Assembly: GCF_003121705.1 (NCBI RefSeq)
Contig: NZ_PYHR01000002.1
Span: 3,100,001 to 3,164,000 of the forward strand
Source of the DNA: Serinibacter arcticus
GTDB taxonomy: Bacteria > Actinomycetota > Actinomycetes > Actinomycetales > Beutenbergiaceae
Reading direction: 5' to 3'
DNA: 64,000 nt
Part shown: piece by piece, positions 36,342 to 43,740 of the stretch
Position numbering within the stretch: the stretch's first letter is position 1
How the letters are laid out: every line of letters begins with the position of its first letter
Made by a program: the position numbers and the translations under genes
Notes under the pieces: model-generated
Told to the model about the DNA's origin: nothing
Databases searched by the model: none
Seen by the model: only the letters and a program-made list of their open reading frames with translations

Positions 36342-36977
36342 CTAGCGAGCCTGGCGGCGGCCCACCGCGATCGCGACGGCGAAGCCCGGGACCTCGAGCG
36401 ACGTCACCTCGTAGCGGTGGGGGAGCGCGGCGACGGCCGCCGCGAGCGCGGCCGGGTCGGTCTCGCCGCGGTTGCGGGCGATGCCGCGGCCGTCCGCCTT
36501 CAGGGTCGCCTCGTAGCGGGTCCAGGCGCGGGTGCGGGCGTGAGGGTCGGCGGTGGCATCGGCGTCGCGGTCCGGTGCGACCAGGGGCTCGACGTCGACG
36601 CCCAGCGCGCGCACCGCCGTCGTCGGGGCGAGGGCCGCGACCGCCAGGCCGCCCGCGTGCGCGAGGCTCGCGACGACGGGGTGCCCGACGACGACGGGGC
36701 GCCCGTGCGGGCCGCCGCACACCTCGCAGCGGGCGTCGATCTCGATGTGGGCGGGGTCGCCGTCGTTCGCGGGCCGGCCCGCCCGGCTCGCGCGGACCAG
36801 CCGGCGCAGCAGGTGGCGCCCGAGCAGCAGCTCGTCAGCCCGGGCGTCGCCCAGCCCCTCGAGACGCGCGCGCTCGGCGTCGCCCAGCTCCGCGAACGCG
36901 GCGCGATGGACGCCGTCGAGCGCCGCCACGGGCGCGAGGGCGAGCGAGACGTCGCCGACGCTGCGGAGCTGGATCAC
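36342..36977 (-). CDS. 4'-phosphopantetheinyl transferase (Sfp type)
   Basis: 211 residues from GTG 36977. It moves phosphopantetheine from CoA to the Ser of carrier domains. Both family motifs are present: GVDVEPL (126-132, Mg-binding D128 and E130) and WTRYEATLKADGRG (152-165, E156 and K160). ARCEVCGGPHGRP (82-94) is the usual Sfp N-terminal block. The carrier domain of the synthetase at 30896 is the obvious local substrate, although it may serve all carriers in the cell. It converges on the M1 peptidase gene with a 22-base gap and has a leaderless-type TACCGT box. Confidence 0.92.
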   Translation of the reverse strand: MIQLRSVGDVSLALAPVAALDGVHRAAFAELGDAERARLEGLGDARADELLLGRHLLRRLVRASRAGRPANDGDPAHIEIDARCEVCGGPHGRPVVVGHPVVASLAHAGGLAVAALAPTTAVRALGVDVEPLVAPDRDADATADPHARTRAWTRYEATLKADGRGIARNRGETDPAALAAAVAALPHRYEVTSLEVPGFAVAIAVGRRQAR

Positions 36978-36983
36978 CCGACC

Positions 36984-36989
36984 ACGGTA
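36984..36989 (-). promoter_or_regulatory. -10 box TACCGT, leaderless promoter of the PPTase gene
   Basis: TACCGT ends six bases before GTG 36977; no ribosome binding site is visible. Confidence 0.5.
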
Positions 36990-37304
36990 GCGACCCCGGT
37001 CGCAACGCCGGACGGGAATGTCGCCCCGCGACGGCGGGAGTTGCGGCACGACCCCGTCGCGGAAATGCCCCGAAGAGAATCGGCGGGCGCCGCCGCGGTC
37101 GAAATACGGACGCCGTGATCGTTGCTGCTGCGAGGTTTCCGGCATTAACGGCACACCGCCGTGCGGAAAACAATGCAAGGTGAGGCGTCCCTGAATGCGC
37201 GTGAGGCAAGCCTTGGTAAGCATTGCCTGAATTGTCAGGAAATGTGGCGCCATTGTCATTCCCGGCGTATTGTCGATGCATCAACCCGTCCTGAGGAGGA
37301 TCCC
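36990..37304. other. AT-richer intergenic region between PPTase and DUF1540 genes
   Basis: About 315 bases with clearly lower GC than the flanks (for example 37105-37275). No gene is seen. It contains several short dyads: AGGC-aa-GCCT near 37203, CCTGA-attg-TCAGG near 37228, and TGGCGCCA near 37244. It must carry the promoter of the gene at 37305. The composition suggests a dense regulatory region or older foreign DNA. Confidence 0.4.
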
Positions 37305-37595
37305 GTGTCAGCTCTCGTCGAGATGCCCCACGTCGCCGACTGCGCCGTGACCGACTGCTCCTACAACCACGACGGCTGCCACGCGTTCGCCGTCACCATC
37401 GACGACGACGTCGACTGCGCGACCTTCATCGACATCGGTACGCGCGGCGGCCTCGACCGCGTCGTCGCCCAGGTCGGTGCCTGCCAGCGCACGTCCTGCC
37501 AGTTCAACACCAACCTCGAGTGCGGGGCCGACGCCGTGCGCATCGGACCGGGCGGGTCCGGCACCGCGAACTGCCTGACCTTCGTCGAGGGCTGA
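37305..37595 (+). CDS. DUF1540-type Cys-rich small protein (two repeats)
   Basis: 96 residues from GTG 37305, with GAGGAGGATCCC immediately upstream. Eight cysteines fall in two repeats: C13-x4-C18-x6-C25-x12-C38 and C60-x4-C65-x7-C73-x16-C90. This spacing matches the DUF1540 family, a putative small metal- or redox-binding domain (AVTDCSYNHDGCHAFAVTI is typical). No signal peptide, so cytosolic. It is a single-gene unit ended by a hairpin at 37617. Function unknown. Confidence 0.85.
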   Translation: MSALVEMPHVADCAVTDCSYNHDGCHAFAVTIDDDVDCATFIDIGTRGGLDRVVAQVGACQRTSCQFNTNLECGADAVRIGPGGSGTANCLTFVEG

Positions 37596-37616
37596 GGCTC
37601 CCGCGACAGTCGTTCC

Positions 37617-37652
37617 CGAAGCGCCCGGTGGCACCAGCTGCCGGGCGCTTCG
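37617..37652 (+). terminator. Hairpin terminator of the DUF1540 gene
   Basis: A perfect 12-bp stem (37617-37628 with 37641-37652) with a 12-base loop, 22 bases after the stop codon. Confidence 0.7.
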
Positions 37653-37672
37653 TGCTGTCCGCGTGCAGGAGG

Positions 37673-37777
37673 CCCTCGTCGGTGGTGCGCAACCCCCTCG
37701 CCAGTGGTGCGGAAACCCCTCGTCGGTGGTGCAGAAGGCCCTCGTCGGTGGTGCGGAAGCCCCTCGCCGGCGGAAGG
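37673..37777 (+). repeat. 22-bp tandem repeat array, four units plus a partial fifth
   Basis: Units begin at 37673, 37695, 37717 and 37739 and read CCCTCGTCGGTGGTGCGGAA plus two bases, with two to four differences each; a partial unit follows at 37761. A 22-base period is not a multiple of three and no frame stays coding, so this is a non-coding array. It lies between a terminator and the leader peptide at 37886. Confidence 0.85.
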
Positions 37778-37885
37778 GTCTCGGATGGTGAGACGGTGGC
37801 GGGGGTGGGTGACTCGGGCTCGCGGGCGCTCCTAGAGTCGTCCCGTCAGCAGCACCCACGAGCACCCCAGCGGAAGGAGTCGGCC

Positions 37886-37987
37886 ATGACCCGCACGTCG
37901 CAGCACGCGCAGCAGCCGCACCTCCTCGCCGCCCGCGGTTGTCGGTCGACCTGTATGCACAGGCCCGACTCCGCCGTCGCGAACTGA
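37886..37987 (+). CDS. 33-residue leader peptide with two Cys codons
   Basis: ATG 37886 has GGAAGGAG seven bases upstream, a better site than most genes here. The peptide ends AARGCRSTCMHRPDSAVAN, with Cys19 and Cys23 (both TGT, a rare codon in this GC-rich genome). Short ORFs with cysteine codons ahead of sulfur-metabolism or LLM-type oxidoreductase genes are known in Actinobacteria as putative leader peptides and, in mycobacteria, as cysteine-responsive attenuators. Here it precedes the LLM-like gene at 38045, and two mutually exclusive hairpins follow. Its product is probably not the functional part. Confidence 0.65.
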   Translation: MTRTSQHAQQPHLLAARGCRSTCMHRPDSAVAN

Positions 37988-38028
37988 CGAGCGTCGCGCG
38001 AGTCGGGCTTCCCGCCCCCGACCGACTC
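37963..38028 (+). promoter_or_regulatory. Candidate attenuator: two alternative hairpins sharing one arm
   Basis: Arm 1 GCCCGACTC (37963-37971, inside the leader ORF after Cys23) pairs perfectly with arm 2 GAGTCGGGC (38000-38008). Arm 2 can pair instead with arm 3 CCGACTC (38022-38028), which ends seven bases before the GGAG ribosome binding site of the gene at 38045. A ribosome stalled at the Cys codons would cover arm 1 and favour 2:3. Which state is on or off cannot be read from the sequence. Confidence 0.5.
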
Positions 38029-38044
38029 TGATCCGGAGCTCACC

Positions 38045-38812
38045 GTGACCACCACCCTCCTCGTTCGCCCCGCCCGTCCCCTCGGCACCGTCGCCCTCAG
38101 CCGTGACCTCGACCGCCGCCCCCGTCCTCGTGCGACGACGGCGCAGCCTGCGGCCGAGACCCCGCACCCGGCGCCCACCCCGACCCGGACCGCCTCCCTC
38201 GAGCTCGCCGCCGACCTCCCGTTCCACGTGCTGGTCGCGGCGGCCCAGGACGCCGAGCGCGCCGGCCGCGACGTCCTGTGGCTCACCGGCGGCGGTGCGG
38301 CCGCCGTCGCCTCCCGCCTCCTGCGCCTGACCCGCACGCTCGCGATCGGCGCCGAGCTCGACCTCTCCCGCGGCGCCGAGGCGGCCGCCCTCGACGCCGT
38401 CGCCCTCACGCGCATCGGCGACGCCCGCGCCCACGTCCTCGTCAGGGACGCCCGTCAGCTGCCCGCCCTGGCCCGCGAGCTCGGGCTGCGCCCCCGCGCC
38501 CGTGCGACACGCTTCGGCGGCGACGCCTTCGCGGCCACCCTGCCGCCCGCGGAGAGCCAGGACGTGCGGATCACGGCCGTCGTCGACTACGACGGCGACC
38601 TCGTCACCGTCCTCCCGCTCGTCCGGGCGATCCTCGTCGTGGCCCCGAGCGGTGTGGACGCCCACGCGCTGGTGCGTCGCGCCCGCGCCGCCGGGGCGGG
38701 CTGGCCCGACGTCGTCGTCCACGTCGCCGTCCCCGCCGACCAGCGCCCCGCCGGCTGGCCGCACGCCGACGGTCTCGTGCTCGGGCCGCCGGCCGAGCGC
38801 CGCGCCGCCTGA
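38045..38812 (+). CDS. Luciferase-like monooxygenase (LLM)-like protein, divergent
   Basis: 255 residues, GTG start with GGAG six bases upstream. The family call rests on LPFHVLVAAAQDAERAGRDVLWLT and LTRTLAIGAELDLSRGAEAAALDAVALTRIGDARAHVLVRD, which follow the LLM pattern of an early helix, a TxxL strand and a later GR..L strand, and on the Cys leader upstream, which often accompanies LLM genes. It is short for the family (usually 330-450) and lacks the usual N-terminal active-site His, so it may be a degenerate or non-catalytic member. The N-terminal 50 residues are low complexity. Confidence 0.5.
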   Translation: MTTTLLVRPARPLGTVALSRDLDRRPRPRATTAQPAAETPHPAPTPTRTASLELAADLPFHVLVAAAQDAERAGRDVLWLTGGGAAAVASRLLRLTRTLAIGAELDLSRGAEAAALDAVALTRIGDARAHVLVRDARQLPALARELGLRPRARATRFGGDAFAATLPPAESQDVRITAVVDYDGDLVTVLPLVRAILVVAPSGVDAHALVRRARAAGAGWPDVVVHVAVPADQRPAGWPHADGLVLGPPAERRAA

Positions 38813-38861
38813 CCCGCGCCCAGCAGTACCCGCCCGCGCCGAGGCCGGGCAGGATGGCCCC

Positions 38862-39866
38862 ATGACTGCAGACGAGAACCTCCGCTGGGGCATCCTCGGA
38901 CCGGGACGCATCGCCGGAGGAGTCGCCCGCGACTTCGGCAACGTCGCGCACGGCGAGATCGTCGCCGTCGGCTCGCGGGACCTCGACCGGGCCTCCGCGT
39001 TCGCCGCCGAGCACGCCCCGGCCGCCCGCTCCCACGGCTCCTACGCCGAGCTCCTCGAGGACCCCGACGTCGAGGCGGTCTACATCGCGACGCCGCACTC
39101 CCAGCACGCGGTGCAGGCCTCCGCGGCGATCGCCGCGGGCAAGGCGGTCCTCGTGGAGAAGAGCTTCACCGCCACCTACGCCGGCGCCGAGCGCGTCGTC
39201 AACGAGGCCCGCGAGGCCGGCGTGTTCGCGATGGAGGCGATGTGGACGAGGTTCGTCCCCGCCGTCGTGCGTGTCCGTGAGCTGCTCGCCGACGGCGCGA
39301 TCGGCGAGGTCCGCGCCGTCACCGCCGACCTGGGGGTGCGCCGCGAGTTCGCCCCCGAGGACCGCCTGTTCAGCCTCGCCCTCGGCGGCGGCACGCTGCT
39401 CGATCTCGGCGTCTACGTGGTCTCGTTCGCCCAGATGGTGCTCGGGCACCCGCGCTCCGTGACGGCCCACGGCTCCCGCCTGCCCACCGGCGTCGACGCC
39501 GAGGCCGGCCTGCTCGTGGACTTCGGCGACGGTCGCACGGCCACGCTGCAGACGTCGTTCCGCGCGCCGACGCCAGGCAACGCGCGGATCTACGGCAGCG
39601 AGGGCTGGATCGACGTCCCGCCGCGCTTCCACCACCCCGACCGCCTCGTGCTGCACCGATTCGGCAGCGACCCCGTCGAGGAGGTGCTGCCGCCGCGCGG
39701 CGCCGGCTACGCGCACGAGTTCGACGAGGTCGCCACGCGGATCCGCGCCGGCCACACCGAGTCCGCCGTGATGTCGCTGGCCGACACCCTCGTGGTGCAG
39801 CGGATGCTCCAGGACGCCGCCGACCAGCTCGGGGTCGCGCTCGTCGACGCGGACGGTGAGCTCTGA
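38862..39866 (+). CDS. Gfo/Idh/MocA-family oxidoreductase
   Basis: 334 residues from ATG 38862. An N-terminal Rossmann fold begins WGILGPGRIAGG (9-20), followed by AVGSRD, VYIATPHSQHA (about 75-85), and the family Lys in VLVEKSFT. The C-terminal alpha/beta domain carries GGGTLLDLGVYVVSFAQ, the usual DxGxY/H substrate motif. NAD(P)-dependent dehydrogenase of a sugar, polyol or dihydrodiol; the substrate is not evident. Its stop overlaps the start of the DNA ligase gene by one base (TGATG), so the two are co-translated. Confidence 0.9.
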   Translation: MTADENLRWGILGPGRIAGGVARDFGNVAHGEIVAVGSRDLDRASAFAAEHAPAARSHGSYAELLEDPDVEAVYIATPHSQHAVQASAAIAAGKAVLVEKSFTATYAGAERVVNEAREAGVFAMEAMWTRFVPAVVRVRELLADGAIGEVRAVTADLGVRREFAPEDRLFSLALGGGTLLDLGVYVVSFAQMVLGHPRSVTAHGSRLPTGVDAEAGLLVDFGDGRTATLQTSFRAPTPGNARIYGSEGWIDVPPRFHHPDRLVLHRFGSDPVEEVLPPRGAGYAHEFDEVATRIRAGHTESAVMSLADTLVVQRMLQDAADQLGVALVDADGEL

Positions 39867-41005
39867 TGGCCCTGCCGCTCGGGGCGCCGATCGCGCCGAT
39901 GCTCGCCAAGAGCGTCGCGGCCGTGCCGGCCGCCGACGCCGCGGGCGGCCCGTACTCCTACGAGCCCAAGTGGGACGGGTTCCGGGCGATCGTGCTGGTG
40001 GACGACGGCGAGGTGGAGATCCTCTCCCGCAGCGGCAAGTCGATGACGCGCTACTTCCCCGACGTCGTCGAGGCCGCGATCGCCGAGCTGCCCGCCCGGG
40101 CGGTGGTCGACGGCGAGATCGTCCTCGCTCGCGGCTCGCGTCTCGACTTCGAGCTGCTCGGGCAGCGGATCCACCCCGCCGCGACGCGCGTGCGGATGCT
40201 GGCGGAGCACGCGCCCGCGAACCTCGTGGTGTTCGACGTGCTCGCGCTGGGGGACGACGTCGTGATGGACCGTCCGCTGAGCGAGCGGCTGGAGGTGCTC
40301 GACGGTCTGGACCTGACCGGACCCCGGGTGCACGCCACCCCGCGGACGCTCGACGCCGCCGTCGCGCAGGAGTGGCTGGGGGTGTTCGAGGGCGCCGGCC
40401 TCGACGGTGTGATGGCCAAACCGCTGGCCGACCCGTACGCCCCGGGCAAGCGCGCGATGCTCAAGATCAAGCACGCCCGGACGGCGGACGTCGTGCTGGC
40501 CGGGTACCGCGAGCACAAGGACTCGACACCGGACGAGCCGCTCGTCGGGTCGCTCCTGCTCGGTCTCTACGAGGGCGAGCAGCTCCACTTCGTCGGCGTC
40601 TCCGCGTCGTTCCCGATGGCGCGACGGGCCGAGCTGATCGAGGAGCTGGCGCCGCTCGTGGTCGACGTGACCGACCGTGAGCAGGCCGAGGCGCACCCGT
40701 GGGCGGAGTGGGCGGACCCGTCGGCGCACGCCGAGGGACGCAAACCCGGGGCCCAGTCGCGCTGGTCGGGCGGGAAGGACCTCAGCTTCACGCCGTTGCG
40801 CGTCGAGCGCGTGCTCGAGGTCGGCTACGACCACATGGAGGGTGCCCGGTTCCGGCACACCACGCAGCTCAAGCGGTGGCGCCCGGACCGCGAGCCGCGC
40901 TCGTGCACGTACGAGCAGCTCGACGAACCCGTCGGTTACGACCTCGCCGAGCTGCTGCCGGGCGCGCCGGCCGCCGACCCGACGTTCACCGGGGCGCTCG
41001 AGTGA
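39866..41005 (+). CDS. ATP-dependent DNA ligase (LigC type)
   Basis: 379 residues. The adenylation domain has motif I EPKWDGFRA with nucleotide-accepting K35, SRSGK (motif Ia region), VVDGEIV (motif III), GVMAKP (motif IV) and MLKIKHARTADVV (motif V). A C-terminal OB fold follows (LRVERVLEVGYDHMEGARFRHTTQLKRW). Size and motifs fit mycobacterial LigC, a small backup ligase involved in repair, rather than the LigD or LigB types. A LigD-type polymerase lies nearby at 46754 but in a different transcript. Translationally coupled to the upstream oxidoreductase. Confidence 0.93.
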   Translation: MALPLGAPIAPMLAKSVAAVPAADAAGGPYSYEPKWDGFRAIVLVDDGEVEILSRSGKSMTRYFPDVVEAAIAELPARAVVDGEIVLARGSRLDFELLGQRIHPAATRVRMLAEHAPANLVVFDVLALGDDVVMDRPLSERLEVLDGLDLTGPRVHATPRTLDAAVAQEWLGVFEGAGLDGVMAKPLADPYAPGKRAMLKIKHARTADVVLAGYREHKDSTPDEPLVGSLLLGLYEGEQLHFVGVSASFPMARRAELIEELAPLVVDVTDREQAEAHPWAEWADPSAHAEGRKPGAQSRWSGGKDLSFTPLRVERVLEVGYDHMEGARFRHTTQLKRWRPDREPRSCTYEQLDEPVGYDLAELLPGAPAADPTFTGALE

Positions 41006-41373
41006 CCCGCACCATCACGCTCGCGCAGGAGCTGGAACGTCTCGACGCCTCCGGGCTGGCCCTCTGCTGGGAGGGGCTGCCGGAGGGGGAGGAGGACGCC
41101 TTTCGCGGCGGCCTCGCCGCGATGCTCGAGCTCCCGCAGCTCCTCGAGGAGGAGGTGCTCATCGTTCCGGGGGCGCTGATGAACGCCACCTACGGACTTA
41201 CGGGCGACAACGCCTACCCGGCGTCGCTGCGCATCGCCGTCGTCGAGGTTCCCTCGCAGGTGCGCGCGCTCGTGCCGGTCCTCACGCCCCGGGGCCTGCG
41301 CTTCTTCGACAACCTCGTGACGAACGACGCGCGCGAGCAGCACCGGATCGACGGCGGGCCGAGCGGCGGCTGA
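41002..41373 (+). CDS. Hypothetical protein, 123 residues
   Basis: Read from GTG 41002, which overlaps the ligase stop (GTGA), so it is likely coupled to ligC. It is acidic and soluble: a helical start (LAQELERLDASGLALCWEGLPEGEED) and then strands (VEVPSQVRALVPVLTPRGLRFFDN). No family is recognised. The conserved-looking LIVPGALMNATYG and the tight coupling hint at a role with the ligase, but this is position only. Confidence 0.6.
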   Translation: MTRTITLAQELERLDASGLALCWEGLPEGEEDAFRGGLAAMLELPQLLEEEVLIVPGALMNATYGLTGDNAYPASLRIAVVEVPSQVRALVPVLTPRGLRFFDNLVTNDAREQHRIDGGPSGG

Positions 41374-41388
41374 TCGCTCCGGACGAGG

Positions 41389-41425
41389 CCCTGCCGCGAT
41401 CGGGGTCGGCCCGTCCGCGGCAGGG
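41389..41425. terminator. Hairpin terminator between hypothetical gene and rocD
   Basis: Ten-base arms CCCTGCCGCG (41389-41398) and CGCGGCAGGG (41416-41425) with a 17-base loop, in the 92-base gap between convergent genes. Confidence 0.6.
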
Positions 41426-41434
41426 GGTGGGTGG

Positions 41435-41454
41435 GGCCGCGCGGGTGCGCGGCC
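41435..41454. terminator. Second hairpin in the convergent gap
   Basis: GGCCGCGC (41435-41442) pairs with GCGCGGCC (41447-41454) around a GGGT loop. It would serve rocD transcripts coming from the right. Confidence 0.5.
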
Positions 41455-41465
41455 GTGGGGGCGTG

Positions 41466-42695
41466 TCAGCCCTGGAGGGCTGCCTTGAGCTCGCGCAGCA
41501 ACCACTCGACCTCGTCGCGGCTGATGACGAGCGGCGGAGCGAGGCGCAGCGTGCGGGTGTGCGTGTCCTTGGCGAGGATCCCGCGATCGAGCAGGCGCAG
41601 GGCGACGTCACGCGCGGTCCCCACCTCGGGGTCGATGTCCACGCCGGCCCACAGACCGCGCCCGCGGACCGCCGTCACGCCCGAGCCGATCAGCCCGGTC
41701 AGGCCCGCGTGCAGCCGTGCCCCCAGCACGGCCGAACGCTCCTGGTACTCACCGGTGCGCAGCAGGCGGACGACGGCGGTCGCCACGGCGGCCGCGAGCG
41801 GGTTGCCCCCGAAGGTGGAGCCGTGGGTGCCGGGCGTGAGCACGCCGAGCACGTCGGCGTTGCCGGCGACGGCGGAGACCGGCACGATGCCGCCGCCCAG
41901 CGCCTTGCCGAGCAGGTAGAGGTCGGGCTCCACGCCGTCGTGCTCGATCGCGAACGTGGTGCCGGTGCGGCCGAGGCCGGACTGGATCTCGTCGGCGATG
42001 AGGAGCACGCCGCGCTCGGCGGTCAGCGCCCGCACGCGCGGGAAGTAGTCGGCGGGGGGCACGACGACGCCGGCCTCGCCCTGGATCGACTCCAGCAGCA
42101 CCGCGGCCGTGTTCTCCGTGATCGCCGAGGCGAGCGCGTCGGCGTCGCCGTAGGGCACGGTGACGAAGCCGGGGGTGTACGGGCCGAACCCGTCGCGCGC
42201 GACGGCGTCGTCGGAGAAGCTGACGATCGTCGTGGTGCGGCCGTGGAAGTTGCCGCCGGCCACGATGATCTCCGGCACGGCGATGCCGCGGACGTCGTGG
42301 GCGTACTTGCGCGCCACCTTGATCGCCGTCTCCACGGCCTCGGCGCCGGTGTTCATCGGCACCACCATGTCCTTGCCCGCGAGCGCGGCGAGCTCGGTGA
42401 CGAACTCGGCCATCCGGTCGTGGTGGAAGGCGCGGGAGGTCAGCGTGAGGCGGTCCAGCTGCTCGTGCGCCGCGGCCAGCAGCTCGGGGTGACCGTGACC
42501 GAAGTTCACCGCGGAGTACGCGGCGAGGCAGTCGAGGTAGCGCTTGCCGTCGACGTCCGTCACCCAGGCGCCCTCACCGCGCGCGATCACGACGTCGAGC
42601 GGGTGGTAGTTGTGCGCGGCGTGCGCCTCGATGTCGGCGATCTGCTCGGCGGCGGTGCCGGCAGCGGTGCCGGTGGTGGTCTCGACGGCGGTCAC
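41466..42695 (-). CDS. rocD: Ornithine--oxo-acid transaminase
   Basis: 409 residues from GTG 42695, with GAGGAG six bases upstream. PLP enzyme of class III: converts ornithine and 2-oxoglutarate to glutamate semialdehyde and glutamate. Motifs: NTGAEAVETAIKVARKY (115-131), NFHGRT (149-154), ESIQGEAGV (202-210), DEIQSGLGRTG with D235, and PLP-binding K264 in LLGKALGGG. It follows ddaH by ten bases, so the pair removes the guanidino group from arginine or methylarginines and then the delta amino group of the ornithine or related product. The Lrp gene at 43741 is a plausible regulator. Confidence 0.94.
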   Translation of the reverse strand: MTAVETTTGTAAGTAAEQIADIEAHAAHNYHPLDVVIARGEGAWVTDVDGKRYLDCLAAYSAVNFGHGHPELLAAAHEQLDRLTLTSRAFHHDRMAEFVTELAALAGKDMVVPMNTGAEAVETAIKVARKYAHDVRGIAVPEIIVAGGNFHGRTTTIVSFSDDAVARDGFGPYTPGFVTVPYGDADALASAITENTAAVLLESIQGEAGVVVPPADYFPRVRALTAERGVLLIADEIQSGLGRTGTTFAIEHDGVEPDLYLLGKALGGGIVPVSAVAGNADVLGVLTPGTHGSTFGGNPLAAAVATAVVRLLRTGEYQERSAVLGARLHAGLTGLIGSGVTAVRGRGLWAGVDIDPEVGTARDVALRLLDRGILAKDTHTRTLRLAPPLVISRDEVEWLLRELKAALQG

Positions 42696-42705
42696 GGGGG
42701 ACTCC

Positions 42706-43578
42706 TCAGCTCTGGACGGGCGCGGGGCGCAGCTCGAGGGTGCAGCACTTGATGCCGCCGCCACCCTTGAGGAGCTCGGACAGGTCGACCGGCACCGGGT
42801 GGTAGCCGGCCGCGGCGAGGTCGGCGATGAACTGCGTCGCCTGGGCGGCGACCACGACGTTGCGGCCGTCGGAGACGGCGTTGAGCCCGAACACGCTCGC
42901 GTCCTCGAGGCTGACGTGGATCGCATCCGGATACAGCTCCTGGAGGCGCTCGTGCGCGGCGAGGGAGAAGGCCTGCGGCAGGTAGGCGATGTTCTCGTCG
43001 TCGAGCACGGCGAGCGCCGTGTCGATGTGGTAGAAGCTCGGGTCGACCAGCTCGAGCGTGACGACCTCGAGGCCGGTCGCACCGGCGAGCTCGACGTGCG
43101 AGGCGGGGTCGGAGCGGAAGCCGGTGCCGGCGAGCATCCTGCGGCCGACGGTGAGGAAGTCGCCCTCGCCCTCGTTGGTGGCGACGGCGTCGGTCACCTC
43201 GATCCCGTCGGCGCGCAGCCACGCGGCGTAGAGCGCGGCCTCGTCGGTGCGCTGGGCGTAGCGGAAGTTCACGGCGAGGGCGCGGCCGTCGACGACGGTC
43301 GCGCCGTTGGCGGCGAACACCATGTCGGGCAGGCCCGGGGCGCCCTCGATGACCTCGACGTCGTGGCCCAGGTCGAGGTAGGTGCGGCGGAGGTTCTCCC
43401 ACTGCTGCATCACCAGGTCGTGGTCGACCGGCACCTCGGGGTGCATCCACGGGTTGATCGTGTAGACGACGTCGAAGTGGGTCGGGCGGCACATGAGGTA
43501 GCGCCGCTTCGTGGCCGTGCGGATGGTCACGGGCGGGGCGGCGACGACGTCGGGGACGTCGGTGGTGTGCGTGCTCAA
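42706..43578 (-). CDS. ddaH: Dimethylargininase / arginine deiminase-like amidinotransferase-fold hydrolase
   Basis: 290 residues with a rare TTG start; GAGGGAGACCA in front decides it. The fold is the pentein propeller: MCRPTHFDVVYTINPWM at the start, FAANGATVVDG, EGEGDFLTVG (Asp/Glu that grip the guanidinium group), the catalytic His in DPSFYHIDTAL, and a nucleophilic Cys278 or Cys279 in GIKCCTLE near the end. It releases citrulline (or ornithine in some relatives) from methylated arginine or arginine. It is first in the operon with rocD and divergent from an Lrp/AsnC gene, a known arginine-catabolism arrangement. Confidence 0.9.
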   Translation of the reverse strand: MSTHTTDVPDVVAAPPVTIRTATKRRYLMCRPTHFDVVYTINPWMHPEVPVDHDLVMQQWENLRRTYLDLGHDVEVIEGAPGLPDMVFAANGATVVDGRALAVNFRYAQRTDEAALYAAWLRADGIEVTDAVATNEGEGDFLTVGRRMLAGTGFRSDPASHVELAGATGLEVVTLELVDPSFYHIDTALAVLDDENIAYLPQAFSLAAHERLQELYPDAIHVSLEDASVFGLNAVSDGRNVVVAAQATQFIADLAAAGYHPVPVDLSELLKGGGGIKCCTLELRPAPVQS

Positions 43579-43662
43579 TGGTCTCCCTCGCTGCGATCAC
43601 CGGTAGGCCTCTACGGTCGCACCCCGGGGCGGGCGCGGCAATCGGCCACGCTTGCGTGTCGG

Positions 43663-43708
43663 CGCAACGGATCGACGCTCGGTCGGGGTGAGGCGACGAT
43701 TCGTTGCG
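43663..43708. promoter_or_regulatory. Candidate Lrp operator: CGCAACGGATCG / CGATTCGTTGCG dyad
   Basis: Twelve-base arms (43663-43674 and 43697-43708) match in 11 of 12 positions as inverted repeats and lie between the divergent ddaH and Lrp genes. Lrp/AsnC octamers usually bind such spaced dyads. A weaker related half site occurs near 43640. Confidence 0.5.
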
Positions 43709-43728
43709 GATGTGTGACCCAGCCCGGC

Positions 43729-43734
43729 TAGCCT
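43729..43734 (+). promoter_or_regulatory. -10 box TAGCCT, leaderless promoter of the Lrp gene
   Basis: TAGCCT ends six bases before ATG 43741. Confidence 0.6.
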
Positions 43735-43740
43735 CGTGGC

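Noticed and set aside
37200-37220. DtxR/IdeR-like iron box near AGGCAAGCCT
   Set aside because: Only about half of the 19-base consensus matches and the right half is poor.
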